The position numbers were made by a program, and so were the translations under genes. The notes under the pieces were generated by a model, which worked only from the letters and a program-made list of their open reading frames with translations, searched no databases and was not told the origin of the DNA. Shown in pieces: positions 45,241-52,875 of a stretch of DNA of 64,000 bases; the first letter of the stretch is position 1; every line of letters begins with the position of its first letter. The DNA is from Actinomadura flavalba DSM 45200. GTDB taxonomy: Bacteria; Actinomycetota; Actinomycetes; Streptosporangiales; Streptosporangiaceae. The stretch spans positions 992,001 to 1,056,000 of the forward strand of contig NZ_KB894093.1 of assembly GCF_000374305.1 (NCBI RefSeq), written 5' to 3'.

Positions 45241-46599
45241 ATGCGGGGTCTCACGCGGCGCAGGGGGCTGCTCGACCGCTTCACCCACCCCGCGCAGGTC
45301 GTCGTCACCGGCTTCGGCCTGACCGTGCTGACCGGCATGTTCCTGCTGTCGCTTCCGGCCGCGACCCCCGGACCGGGCCGCGCGACGAGCGTGGACGCGC
45401 TGTTCACCGCCACGTCCGCCGTCTGCCTCACCGGCCTGGCCTCGGTCGACACCGGCACGCACTGGTCGCTGTTCGGCCAGCTCGTGATCATGGCGTTGGT
45501 GCAGGTCGGCGGCCTCGGCCTGATGACGATCGCGACGCTGTTCGCGCTCCTGCTGTCCGGACGGCTCGGCCTGCGCGCCCGCCTGGCCGCCCAGGTCGAG
45601 ACGAAGACGCTGGCGACGACGGACGTCCGCCGCGTCGTCCGCAACGTGGTCATCTTCAGCCTGGTGTCGGAGGCGCTGCTGGCGGCCGTCCTGACGGGCC
45701 GCTTCGTGCTGGCCTACGGCGAGGGGCCGCTGCGCGCCCTGTACCTGGGCGTCTTCCACTCGGTGATGGCGTTCAACAACGGCGGCATGGCGCTGTGGCC
45801 CGACAGCCTGATGCGCTTCGCCACCGACGCGTGGATCTGCCTGCCGATCAGCGTCGCCGTCATCGTCGGCGGCCTCGGCTTCCCGGTCGTGTTCGAGCTG
45901 GCGCGCTCGTGGCGCCGTCCGCGCACGTGGTCGGTGCTGACGCGGATCACGGTCACGATGACGGCCGTGCTGGTCGGCGGCGGCACGGCCGTCCTGACCG
46001 CCACGGAGTGGACGAATCCGCTCACGCTGGGCGGGCTGCCCGAACCGGCCCGCTGGCTGGCCGGGTTCGTCGCGGCCGTGATGCCGCGCAGCGGCGGCTT
46101 CAACAGCGTCGACACGGCCGCGATGAACCCCGACAGCCTGCTCGTCACCGACATCCTGATGTTCATCGGGGCGGGCAGCGCGGGCACCGGCGGCGGCGTG
46201 AAGGTGACGACGATCGGCGTCCTGGTCTTCCTGGTCTGGGCGGAGATGCGCGGCGAGACGCACATCAACATCGGCAACCGGCGGCTGGCCGACGGCACGC
46301 CGCGTCAGGCGATGGCGGTGGTCATGCTGAGCGGCATGATGGTGGCGTTCTCGACCGTCGTGCTGCTCGCGCTGACCCCGCACACACTCGACCGGGTGCT
46401 GTTCGAGGTGCTGTCGGCGTTCGGCACGGTGGGGCTCTCGACGGGCCTGACCGCCGAGCTGCCGCCGGCCGGGCACGTCCTGCTGGTCGTGCTCATGTTC
46501 GTCGGGCGGACGGGACCGCTGACGCTGGCGACCGCGCTGGCGCTGCGCGAGCGCACCCGCCGCTACACCCTTCCAGAGGAGCGTCCGATCGTTGGCTGA
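45241..46599 (+). CDS. ktrB: Ktr/Trk-type potassium uptake channel subunit
   Basis: 452 residues with the four-fold pore pattern of the TrkH/KtrB superfamily. The loops TATSAVCLTGLASVDTGTHW, HSVMAFNNGGMAL, MPRSGGFNSVDTAAM and SAFGTVGLSTGLTAELPP each carry the conserved glycine of a selectivity filter. The gate region IGAGSAGTGGGVKVTTIGVL is clear. It moves potassium across the plasma membrane together with a cytosolic ring of the next protein. The ATG at 45241 with GAGGGGGCGGGGG ahead is preferred over 45199. It overlaps the regulatory subunit by 8 bases. Confidence 0.93.
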   Translation: MRGLTRRRGLLDRFTHPAQVVVTGFGLTVLTGMFLLSLPAATPGPGRATSVDALFTATSAVCLTGLASVDTGTHWSLFGQLVIMALVQVGGLGLMTIATLFALLLSGRLGLRARLAAQVETKTLATTDVRRVVRNVVIFSLVSEALLAAVLTGRFVLAYGEGPLRALYLGVFHSVMAFNNGGMALWPDSLMRFATDAWICLPISVAVIVGGLGFPVVFELARSWRRPRTWSVLTRITVTMTAVLVGGGTAVLTATEWTNPLTLGGLPEPARWLAGFVAAVMPRSGGFNSVDTAAMNPDSLLVTDILMFIGAGSAGTGGGVKVTTIGVLVFLVWAEMRGETHINIGNRRLADGTPRQAMAVVMLSGMMVAFSTVVLLALTPHTLDRVLFEVLSAFGTVGLSTGLTAELPPAGHVLLVVLMFVGRTGPLTLATALALRERTRRYTLPEERPIVG

Positions 46600-47254
46600 A
46601 TCGAGCAGGGTTCCCGTCGTGGTGATCGGCCTCGGCCGGTTCGGGTCCGCGCTGGCGCTGGAGCTGGCGACGCGCGGCACCGAGGTGCTGGCCATCGACG
46701 TCCGGCCCAAGATCGTCCAGAGTCTGGCGGGACGGCTGACGCACGTGGCCGCCGCCGACTCCACCGACATCGACGCGCTGCGCGAGCTGGGCGTCGGGGA
46801 GTTCTACCGGGCCGTCGTCGCGATCGGCGGCGACCTGGAGGCGAGCATCCTCACCACGTCGCTGCTGGACGAGCTGGGCGTGGACGACATCTGGGCCAAG
46901 GCGGTCACGCTCCAGCACCGCACGATCCTGGAGCGCGTCGGCGCCCACCACACGGTGCTGCCCGAGCACGACATGGGCGAGCGCGTCGCGCACATGGTGA
47001 GCGGCCGGATGCTCGACTACATCGAGGTCGACGAGGACTTCGCGCTGGTCAAGACGCATCCGCCCAAGGACCTGGTGGGCGTGCCGCTGGGCGAGACGCG
47101 GCTGCGGTCGCGGCACGGCGTGACGGTGGTTTCGGTGAAGTCGCCCGGCGAGTCGTTCACCTACGCCGACGCCGACACGATCCTCCAGTACGGCGACGTG
47201 ATCCTGGTGGCGGGCCCGATCGCCAAGGCGGAGCGGTTCGCGGAACGCGCCTGA
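46592..47254 (+). CDS. ktrA: potassium channel regulatory subunit (RCK/TrkA-N + TrkA-C)
   Basis: 220 residues. The N-terminal Rossmann domain has VVVIGLGRFGSALALELA (9-26) and acidic AIDVRPK. The C-terminal TrkA-C domain begins around 140 (VDEDFALVKTHPPKDLVGV). It binds ATP/ADP and NAD(H) and gates the channel made by the upstream gene. The start is a TTG at 46592, with AGAGGAG 9 bases ahead, inside the ktrB end, so the pair is coupled. Confidence 0.93.
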   Translation: MAESSRVPVVVIGLGRFGSALALELATRGTEVLAIDVRPKIVQSLAGRLTHVAAADSTDIDALRELGVGEFYRAVVAIGGDLEASILTTSLLDELGVDDIWAKAVTLQHRTILERVGAHHTVLPEHDMGERVAHMVSGRMLDYIEVDEDFALVKTHPPKDLVGVPLGETRLRSRHGVTVVSVKSPGESFTYADADTILQYGDVILVAGPIAKAERFAERA

Positions 47255-47260
47255 CCCCCA

Positions 47261-47287
47261 ATACACATGTATGCCATACGGGTGTAT
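47261..47287. promoter_or_regulatory. 27-bp TetR-type operator
   Basis: Arms 47261-47273 (ATACACATGTATG) and 47275-47287 (CATACGGGTGTAT) form a palindrome around one base with two mismatches. The inner GTATGCCATAC is perfect. It is AT-rich against the GC background and lies 33 bases before the TetR start, so autoregulation is likely. The same operator could not reach the ABC exporter except through the transcript. Confidence 0.7.
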
Positions 47288-47319
47288 CGTCGGTACCGTA
47301 CAAACGTATGGGAGCGACG

Positions 47320-47961
47320 ATGGACGCACGGACCCGCATCCTCAGCGTGGCGCTGGAGGAGTTCGCCGCCAAGGGCGAGAAGGGCGCGACGATCCGCGGC
47401 ATCGCCGACGCCGCCGGGGTGTCGGCGGGGCTCGTCCAGCACCACTTCCCGAACAAGGCTGCGCTGCGCGAGGCGTGCGACGCCTACGCGATCGACACGA
47501 TCCGCGACATCAAGACCAGGTCGTTCGGCGGCGGCGCCGGTGACACCGGGTTCCTGGCCGTGGCGATGTCCGCCGCGATCCCCATCCAGACGTACCTGGC
47601 ACGCGCCCTCGTGGACGGCTCGCCGCGCGCGGCGGCGCTCTTCGACGACGCCGTCGCGCTCACCCGCGACATGACGGAACACGGCATGCCCGGCATGAAC
47701 CCGCCCGCCACCGACGACCCGCACGCCTACGCGGCCGTCCTGACGGCGTTCAGCTTCGGCATGATCGTCCTGCACGAGCACCTGTCGCGCTCCCTCGGCG
47801 GCAACACGCTCACACCCGAGGGCTACCCCCGGCTGGCCAGGGCCGCCCTGGACGTCTTCTCCCACGCCCTCGTCACGCCCGAGTTCACCGAGCAGGCCCG
47901 CGCGGCGCTGAGCACCCTCATGGACGACGCGCCCGGCGACTCCGACCCGCCCGCCCCCTGA
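47320..47961 (+). CDS. TetR-family regulator of the adjacent ABC exporter
   Basis: 213 residues. The N-terminal helix-turn-helix reads [20 protein letters not shown] (residues 4-23) and [20 protein letters not shown], in standard TetR order. The ligand domain is divergent. The ATG at 47320 is preferred because GGGAG lies 6 bases ahead, whereas the ATG at 47308 has none. It is followed after 70 bases by a DrrAB-like ABC exporter and probably represses that operon. Confidence 0.9.
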   Translation: MDARTRILSVALEEFAAKGEKGATIRGIADAAGVSAGLVQHHFPNKAALREACDAYAIDTIRDIKTRSFGGGAGDTGFLAVAMSAAIPIQTYLARALVDGSPRAAALFDDAVALTRDMTEHGMPGMNPPATDDPHAYAAVLTAFSFGMIVLHEHLSRSLGGNTLTPEGYPRLARAALDVFSHALVTPEFTEQARAALSTLMDDAPGDSDPPAP

Positions 47962-48031
47962 CCCGATCGTCCTCCGGCACACCGCCACAGGCAGGCGGAA
48001 GCATGCCCACATCCACCATCGAGGTGTTGCG

Positions 48032-48931
48032 ATGACGAACCATCCGATCACGGTGTCCGCGCTGACCAAGTCCTTCGGCCGGACGCGCGCCCTGGACGGC
48101 CTCGACCTCACCGTCCGGCAGGGCGAGGTGCACGGCTTCCTCGGCCCCAACGGCTCGGGAAAGTCCACGACGATCCGCGTCCTGCTCGGGCTGCTGCGCG
48201 CCGACGCGGGCCGCGTCGTCCTGCTCGGCGGCGACCCGTGGCGCGACGCCACCGCGCTGCACCGGCGCCTGGCGTACGTGCCGGGCGACGTGACGCTGTG
48301 GCCGAACCTGTCCGGCGGCGAGGTCATCGACCTGCTCGGCCGGATGCGCGGCGGCCTGGACCCGCGCCGCCGCGCCGACCTGCTCGACCGGTTCGAGCTG
48401 GACCCGCGCAAGAAGGGCCGCGCCTACTCCAAGGGCAACCGGCAGAAGGTCGGGCTCGTCGCGGCGCTGGCGTCCGACGCCGAACTGCTCATCCTGGACG
48501 AACCGACGTCCGGCCTGGACCCGCTCATGGAGGAGGTGTTCCAGGAGTGCGTCCGCGAGGAGCGCGCGGCCGGGCGCACCGTCCTGCTGTCCAGCCACGT
48601 GCTGTCGGAGGTCGAGGCGCTGTGCGACCGCGTCACGATCATCCGCAAGGGCGCGACCGTCGAGAGCGGCACGCTGGACGAGCTGCGGCATCTGACGCGG
48701 ACGTCGATCGACGTCGAGCTGGACCGTCCGCCCGGCGACCTCGGCGAGGTGCACGACCTCCAGGTGGACGGCGACCGGCTGCGGTTCGAGGTGGAGTCGT
48801 CCCGGATCGGCGAGGTGCTGGAGCGGCTGACGCCGCTGGGCGTCCGGTCGCTGACGAGCCGTCCGCCGACGCTGGAGCAGCTCTTCCTGCGCCACTACAC
48901 CGACGAACTGCCCGAAGAGGCCGCCCGATGA
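48032..48931 (+). CDS. ABC exporter ATP-binding protein (DrrA-like)
   Basis: 299 residues. Walker A is GPNGSGKST (38-46), the signature is the variant [11 protein letters not shown] (about residues 131-141), and Walker B is [15 protein letters not shown] with the H-loop in [11 protein letters not shown]-terminal extension of about 80 residues ([11 protein letters not shown]...EQLFLRHY) is typical of drug-exporting subfamilies such as DrrA. It works with the next gene's permease at the plasma membrane. Confidence 0.93.
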   Translation: MTNHPITVSALTKSFGRTRALDGLDLTVRQGEVHGFLGPNGSGKSTTIRVLLGLLRADAGRVVLLGGDPWRDATALHRRLAYVPGDVTLWPNLSGGEVIDLLGRMRGGLDPRRRADLLDRFELDPRKKGRAYSKGNRQKVGLVAALASDAELLILDEPTSGLDPLMEEVFQECVREERAAGRTVLLSSHVLSEVEALCDRVTIIRKGATVESGTLDELRHLTRTSIDVELDRPPGDLGEVHDLQVDGDRLRFEVESSRIGEVLERLTPLGVRSLTSRPPTLEQLFLRHYTDELPEEAAR

Positions 48932-50529
48932 GCGCGCTGACGGGCACCGGGCACCTCGTCCGGCTGGCGCTGCGCCGCGACCGCGTCGTGCTGCCGCTGT
49001 GGACGCTGGCGCTCGGGCTGCTGCCCGCGGCGATCGTCCCGGCGACGGACGAGCTGTTCCCCACGGCGGCCGAACGTCTCACCTACGCCGAAAGCACCGC
49101 GAACACCCCCACGTTCCTCGCGCTGTACGGGCCGCTGTACGACCCGACGCTGGGCGCGATCGTCGCGCAGCGTTCGCAGTTCGTCGTCGTCATCGTGGCG
49201 CTGGCGTGCGCGCTGACCGTCGTCCGGCACACCCGGACGGAGGAGGAGGCGGGGCGCCGCGAGCTGCTCGGCTCGCTCGTCCTGGGCCGGGGCGCGAGCC
49301 TGGCCGCCGCGCTGATCGTCGCGGGCGGGGCCGCGCTGACGACGGGCGTCCTCGTCGCGGCGGGCATGACGGCGCAGGGTTCGCCGGTGGCGGGCTCGAT
49401 CGCGTTCGGCGGCCAGCTCGCGCTGGCCGGACTGGTCTTCGCCGCCGTCGCGGGCGTCACGGCACAGCTCGCGGAGAACGCCGGAGCGTCGCGCGGCCTG
49501 GCCATCGCGGCGCTCGGCGGCGCGTACGTCGTCCGGCTCGCGGCGGACGTGGGCGGCGTCGGCAACGGGCTGTCGTGGCTGAGCTGGGCGTCGCCGTTCG
49601 GGTGGACGCAGCGGCTCCGCCCCTACGCCGACGAGAACTGGTGGCCGCTGCTCGCGGCGGTCGCGCTCGCCGTCCTGCTGACGGCGCTCGCGGCGCGGCT
49701 CTCGGCCGGGCGCGACCTCGGCGCGGGCGTGCTGCCCCCGCGCCTCGGCCCGGCGCGGGCGCCGCGCGCGCTGTCGGGCGTGTTCGGGCTGGCGTGGCGC
49801 CTGCACAGCCGGACGCTGTACGGGTGGCTCGCGGGCGTCGCGGTCCTCGGCGTCGTGTACGGCGCCGTCGCGGGCAGCATCGAGGACCTCATGCGCGACA
49901 ACCCGGAGATGCGGGAGATCATGACGCGTATGGGCGGCGGGTCCGGCGCGACCGACGCCTACTTCTCCTCGGTCATGGAGATGCTCGGGCTCTTCGCCGC
50001 CGCGTACGCGGTGTCGGCGTCGCTCAAGCCGCACGCCGAAGAGGCGTCGCTGCGCGCGGAACCGCTGCTGTCGGCACCGGTGTCGCGGCTGCGCTGGCTC
50101 GCGAGCCACCTGCTGTTCGCGTTCGCCGGCCCGGCCGCGCTGCTGGCCGTCGGCGGCCTCGCCACGGGCGTCATGCACGCCCTCGGCCGGGGCGGGCCGG
50201 GCGACGTCCCGAGCCTGCTGGGCGCGGCGCTGGCGCAGGCTCCGGCGGTGTGGCTGATCGCCGGGGTCGCGGTGCTGCTGTTCGGCCTGCTCCCCGGGCT
50301 CTCCGGAGCGTCGTGGGCGGTGGTGGGCGTGACGGTGACGATCACGCTGTTCGGCGCGGTCCTGGACCTGAGCCAGCCGGTCCGGGACCTGTCGCCGTTC
50401 ACGCACGTCCCGCGGCTTCCCGGCCCTTCGCCGGACCTGCTGCCGCTGGCGTGGCTCCTGCTCGCCGCACTGGCCCTGACGGCGGCGGGCCTGGCCGCGT
50501 TCCGCCGCCGGGACCTGCGGCTCGGCTGA
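48928..50529 (+). CDS. ABC exporter permease (polyketide-antibiotic type)
   Basis: 533 residues with about twelve hydrophobic helices in two related halves, longer than the single-domain DrrB. The sequence begins [20 protein letters not shown] and repeats a similar start at mid-protein ([20 protein letters not shown]), as in fused ABC-2-type polyketide-antibiotic exporters. The ATG overlaps the ATPase stop (ATGA). The regulator upstream suggests an inducible efflux pump; the substrate is unknown. Confidence 0.9.
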   Translation: MSALTGTGHLVRLALRRDRVVLPLWTLALGLLPAAIVPATDELFPTAAERLTYAESTANTPTFLALYGPLYDPTLGAIVAQRSQFVVVIVALACALTVVRHTRTEEEAGRRELLGSLVLGRGASLAAALIVAGGAALTTGVLVAAGMTAQGSPVAGSIAFGGQLALAGLVFAAVAGVTAQLAENAGASRGLAIAALGGAYVVRLAADVGGVGNGLSWLSWASPFGWTQRLRPYADENWWPLLAAVALAVLLTALAARLSAGRDLGAGVLPPRLGPARAPRALSGVFGLAWRLHSRTLYGWLAGVAVLGVVYGAVAGSIEDLMRDNPEMREIMTRMGGGSGATDAYFSSVMEMLGLFAAAYAVSASLKPHAEEASLRAEPLLSAPVSRLRWLASHLLFAFAGPAALLAVGGLATGVMHALGRGGPGDVPSLLGAALAQAPAVWLIAGVAVLLFGLLPGLSGASWAVVGVTVTITLFGAVLDLSQPVRDLSPFTHVPRLPGPSPDLLPLAWLLLAALALTAAGLAAFRRRDLRLG

Positions 50530-50535
50530 CGCGGC

Positions 50536-50928
50536 TCATGACCGCCGGGTGAGAAGCAGCGCGGCGAACGCGAGCGGGGCGGCCGTCTGGTAGCCGATCC
50601 ACAGGTCACCGCCCGCGTCGCCGCCGCGCCGGGCGATCAGCGCCGCGACGAGCGTGGCCAGCACCCAGCCGCTGTCGTAGGCGGCGAGGAACCGCAGGTA
50701 GGTGCGCGCGGAGCGGCGGCGGACACAGCCGATCTCCGCCGCTCCGCAGCCGAGCAGCGCCGCGCCCGAGGCGGCCATGAGCCAGGTGGGCACGCCGAGC
50801 AGGTCGCCCAGGGGCACGGCGGCGATCAGGTAGGCGGCGCCGAGCAGCAGCTTGACGACGCCGTCCGCGATGATGCCCGCGCGCGTCCCGGCGGTGGCCG
50901 AAGGTGCTTCCGGCTGGGTCTGGGTCAC
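50536..50928 (-). CDS. four-helix membrane protein of unknown function
   Basis: 130 residues with hydrophobic segments at about 19-45, 50-68, 82-98 and 110-126. I do not recognise a conserved family; the layout resembles small DoxX-like or integral membrane proteins of actinobacteria. It is divergent from a TetR gene with a 44-base spacer containing a clear operator, so it is very likely the TetR target. Confidence 0.75.
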   Translation of the reverse strand: MTQTQPEAPSATAGTRAGIIADGVVKLLLGAAYLIAAVPLGDLLGVPTWLMAASGAALLGCGAAEIGCVRRRSARTYLRFLAAYDSGWVLATLVAALIARRGGDAGGDLWIGYQTAAPLAFAALLLTRRS

Positions 50929-50944
50929 TGATCCTCCCGATTCG

Positions 50945-50974
50945 ATAATGAGATTATGGTAGTAATCTGATTAT
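50945..50974. promoter_or_regulatory. TetR operator between membrane protein and regulator
   Basis: ATAATGAGATTA (50945-50956) and TAATCTGATTAT (50963-50974) form a 12-bp inverted repeat with one mismatch and a 6-base spacer. It overlaps the first two bases of the TetR ATG at 50973. Position and AT content suggest that one bound dimer represses both divergent genes. Confidence 0.75.
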
Positions 50975-51581
50975 GAAAAGAGCCGAGGCCAAGGAGCGCA
51001 ACCGCCGCGCGCTGCTGGACGCCGCCGCCCGTGTGGTCTCCCGCGACGGCTTCCGCGCCCGGCTCGACGAGATCGCCGGGGAGGCCGGGCTCACGACCGG
51101 CGCCGTCTACTCGCTGTTCGGCGGCAAGAACGGGCTGCTCGCCGCCCTCGTCACCGATCACCTCGGCCCGCATTACGACGAGATCGGACGGGCCGTCCCC
51201 GGCGAACTCGGCCTGCTCGACGCGCTCGACGCCTTCGCCCGCCACTACCGGCGCACGTGCGACGATCCCGGCGCGCGCTCCGGCCTCTCCCTCCAGCTCG
51301 GACTCCAGGACATCGCGCTCCGCGATCCCGGCCTCGGCGCCCGGCTCGCCGGGTCCGTCCGGGAGCACGAGGAGCACCTGGTCGCGCTGCTCACCGGGCG
51401 CGCGCATCGCGGGGCCGCCGTCACGCCGCACCAGGCGCGGCACCTGGCGACGGCGCTCCGGGCGCTGCTCGTCGGCCTCGCCCAAGGCGTCGTCCTCGGC
51501 CTCGCCCCCGACGCGGACGAGGCGTACTTCGCCGCCGCCGCCCGCGCCCTGGCCTCGGACGCCTCACTCCTCGACCGGTGA
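50973..51581 (+). CDS. TetR-family regulator
   Basis: 202 residues. The helix-turn-helix is RRALLDAAARVVSRDGFRAR (about 11-30) followed by LDEIAGEAGLTTGAVYSLFG. The ligand domain ends in a long hydrophobic helix (ALRALLVGLAQGVVLGLAP). It is divergent from the small membrane protein and likely controls both through the operator that overlaps its start codon. No Shine-Dalgarno sequence is visible upstream, so the mRNA may be leaderless or the start may be read from the operator region. Confidence 0.9.
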   Translation: MKRAEAKERNRRALLDAAARVVSRDGFRARLDEIAGEAGLTTGAVYSLFGGKNGLLAALVTDHLGPHYDEIGRAVPGELGLLDALDAFARHYRRTCDDPGARSGLSLQLGLQDIALRDPGLGARLAGSVREHEEHLVALLTGRAHRGAAVTPHQARHLATALRALLVGLAQGVVLGLAPDADEAYFAAAARALASDASLLDR

Positions 51582-51702
51582 AGTTATCCACAGGCCCGGA
51601 TTCGGTTCGCGGAGCGTGGTCGGTTCGTCGCAGGATCGGGGGGACGGATTCCGACCAGCTCAGGAGGACGCCATGGCGGCCATCTCCACCCGGTTCAGCC
51701 GA

Positions 51703-52839
51703 TCAGCGCGTGCGCAGCGCGAGCGTCAGGGACTCGACGGCCAGCAGGGGGTTGACGTTCGCGTCCACCCGCTCGCGGCACTCCATGATCGCGTCCAGGC
51801 GGCGCAGCGTCGCCTCCGGCGTGCCGTCGCGGGCCGCCGCGCGCAGTTCGGCCCCCAGCGGCACGTTGACCGGCTCGCCCGGAGAGCCGAGCTGGAGGGC
51901 GAGCACGTCCCGGTAGTAGGAGGCGAGGTCGAGCAGGGCGCGGTCGAGCGCGTCGCGCTTCACCCGCGTCGCGCGCGACTTCTGCCGGTCCTCCAGCTCC
52001 TTCATGGCGCCCGCCGTGCCACGCGGCATCCGGCCCTTCGCGCTCTCCCCGAGCGCCTGCCGCATCGCCGCCGTCTCCGACTCGTTCAGTTCCTCGGTGA
52101 CGGCCTTCGCCTCCGCCTCGGCCGCCTTCACCAGCTTCTCCGCCGCGTGCACGGCCGGGCCGACCGAGGTCAGGCGGCGCGGCAGCGCCAGCACCTCGTC
52201 GCGGCGGCGCCGCGCGTCCTCGTCCGTCGCCAGGCGCCGTGCCCGGCTGACGTGCCCCTGTGCGGCACGGGCCGTCACCTCGGCGGTCTCCCGGTCCACC
52301 CCGTCCCGCTGGACGAGCGCGTCGGCGATGGCCGCGACGGGCGGCGTGCGCAGCGTCACCAGCCGGCATCGCGAGCGGATCGTGACGAGCATGTCCTCGG
52401 GCGAGGGCGTGCACAGCAGCCACACCGTCCGCGGCGGCGGCTCCTCGATCGCCTTCAGCAGCGCGTTCGCCGCCGCCTCGGTCGCGCGGTCGGCGTCCTC
52501 GAACAGCACGATCTGCCAGTTCCCGCCGCTCGGCGACGACGCCGCCCGCAGCACCAGCTCGCGCGTCTGCTTGACGCCGAACGACAGTCCCGCCGGGCGG
52601 ATCACCTCGACGTCGGCGTGCGTCCCCTGGAGCACCTGGTGGCAGGACGCGCAGTGCCCGCAGCCCGCAGGCTTCTCGCGGCACTGCAACGCCGCCGCGA
52701 ACGCCCGCGCCGCGGCGGACCGTCCCGACCCGGGCGGCCCGGTGAACAGCCAGGCGTGCGCGGGCACACCGGCTTGCACGGCCGCCCGCAGCCCCTCGAC
52801 CACCGGCTCCTGGCCGACCAGGTCGTTCCACACGCTCAT
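51703..52839 (-). CDS. holB: DNA polymerase III delta-prime subunit
   Basis: 378 residues, a clamp-loader AAA+ subunit. The P-loop is GPPGSGRS (34-41), with Arg in place of the catalytic Lys, as expected because delta-prime does not hydrolyse ATP. A zinc module follows with Cys53, Cys60, Cys63 and Cys66 (CREKPAGCGHCASCHQ). NALLKAIEEPP and the SRC motif (IRSRCRL) are conserved. It follows the thymidylate kinase gene by 36 bases on the same strand. Confidence 0.95.
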   Translation of the reverse strand: MSVWNDLVGQEPVVEGLRAAVQAGVPAHAWLFTGPPGSGRSAAARAFAAALQCREKPAGCGHCASCHQVLQGTHADVEVIRPAGLSFGVKQTRELVLRAASSPSGGNWQIVLFEDADRATEAAANALLKAIEEPPPRTVWLLCTPSPEDMLVTIRSRCRLVTLRTPPVAAIADALVQRDGVDRETAEVTARAAQGHVSRARRLATDEDARRRRDEVLALPRRLTSVGPAVHAAEKLVKAAEAEAKAVTEELNESETAAMRQALGESAKGRMPRGTAGAMKELEDRQKSRATRVKRDALDRALLDLASYYRDVLALQLGSPGEPVNVPLGAELRAAARDGTPEATLRRLDAIMECRERVDANVNPLLAVESLTLALRTR

Positions 52840-52875
52840 GGCCCCAAGGCTAGCCGCGCTCCGGAACGTCCGGGG

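Noticed and set aside
51673..51702. AGGAGGACGCC-ATG mini-gene between TetR and holB
   Set aside because: The ribosome-binding sequence is excellent, but after ten codons the frame runs antisense through holB. It may be a relic; coding is unsupported.
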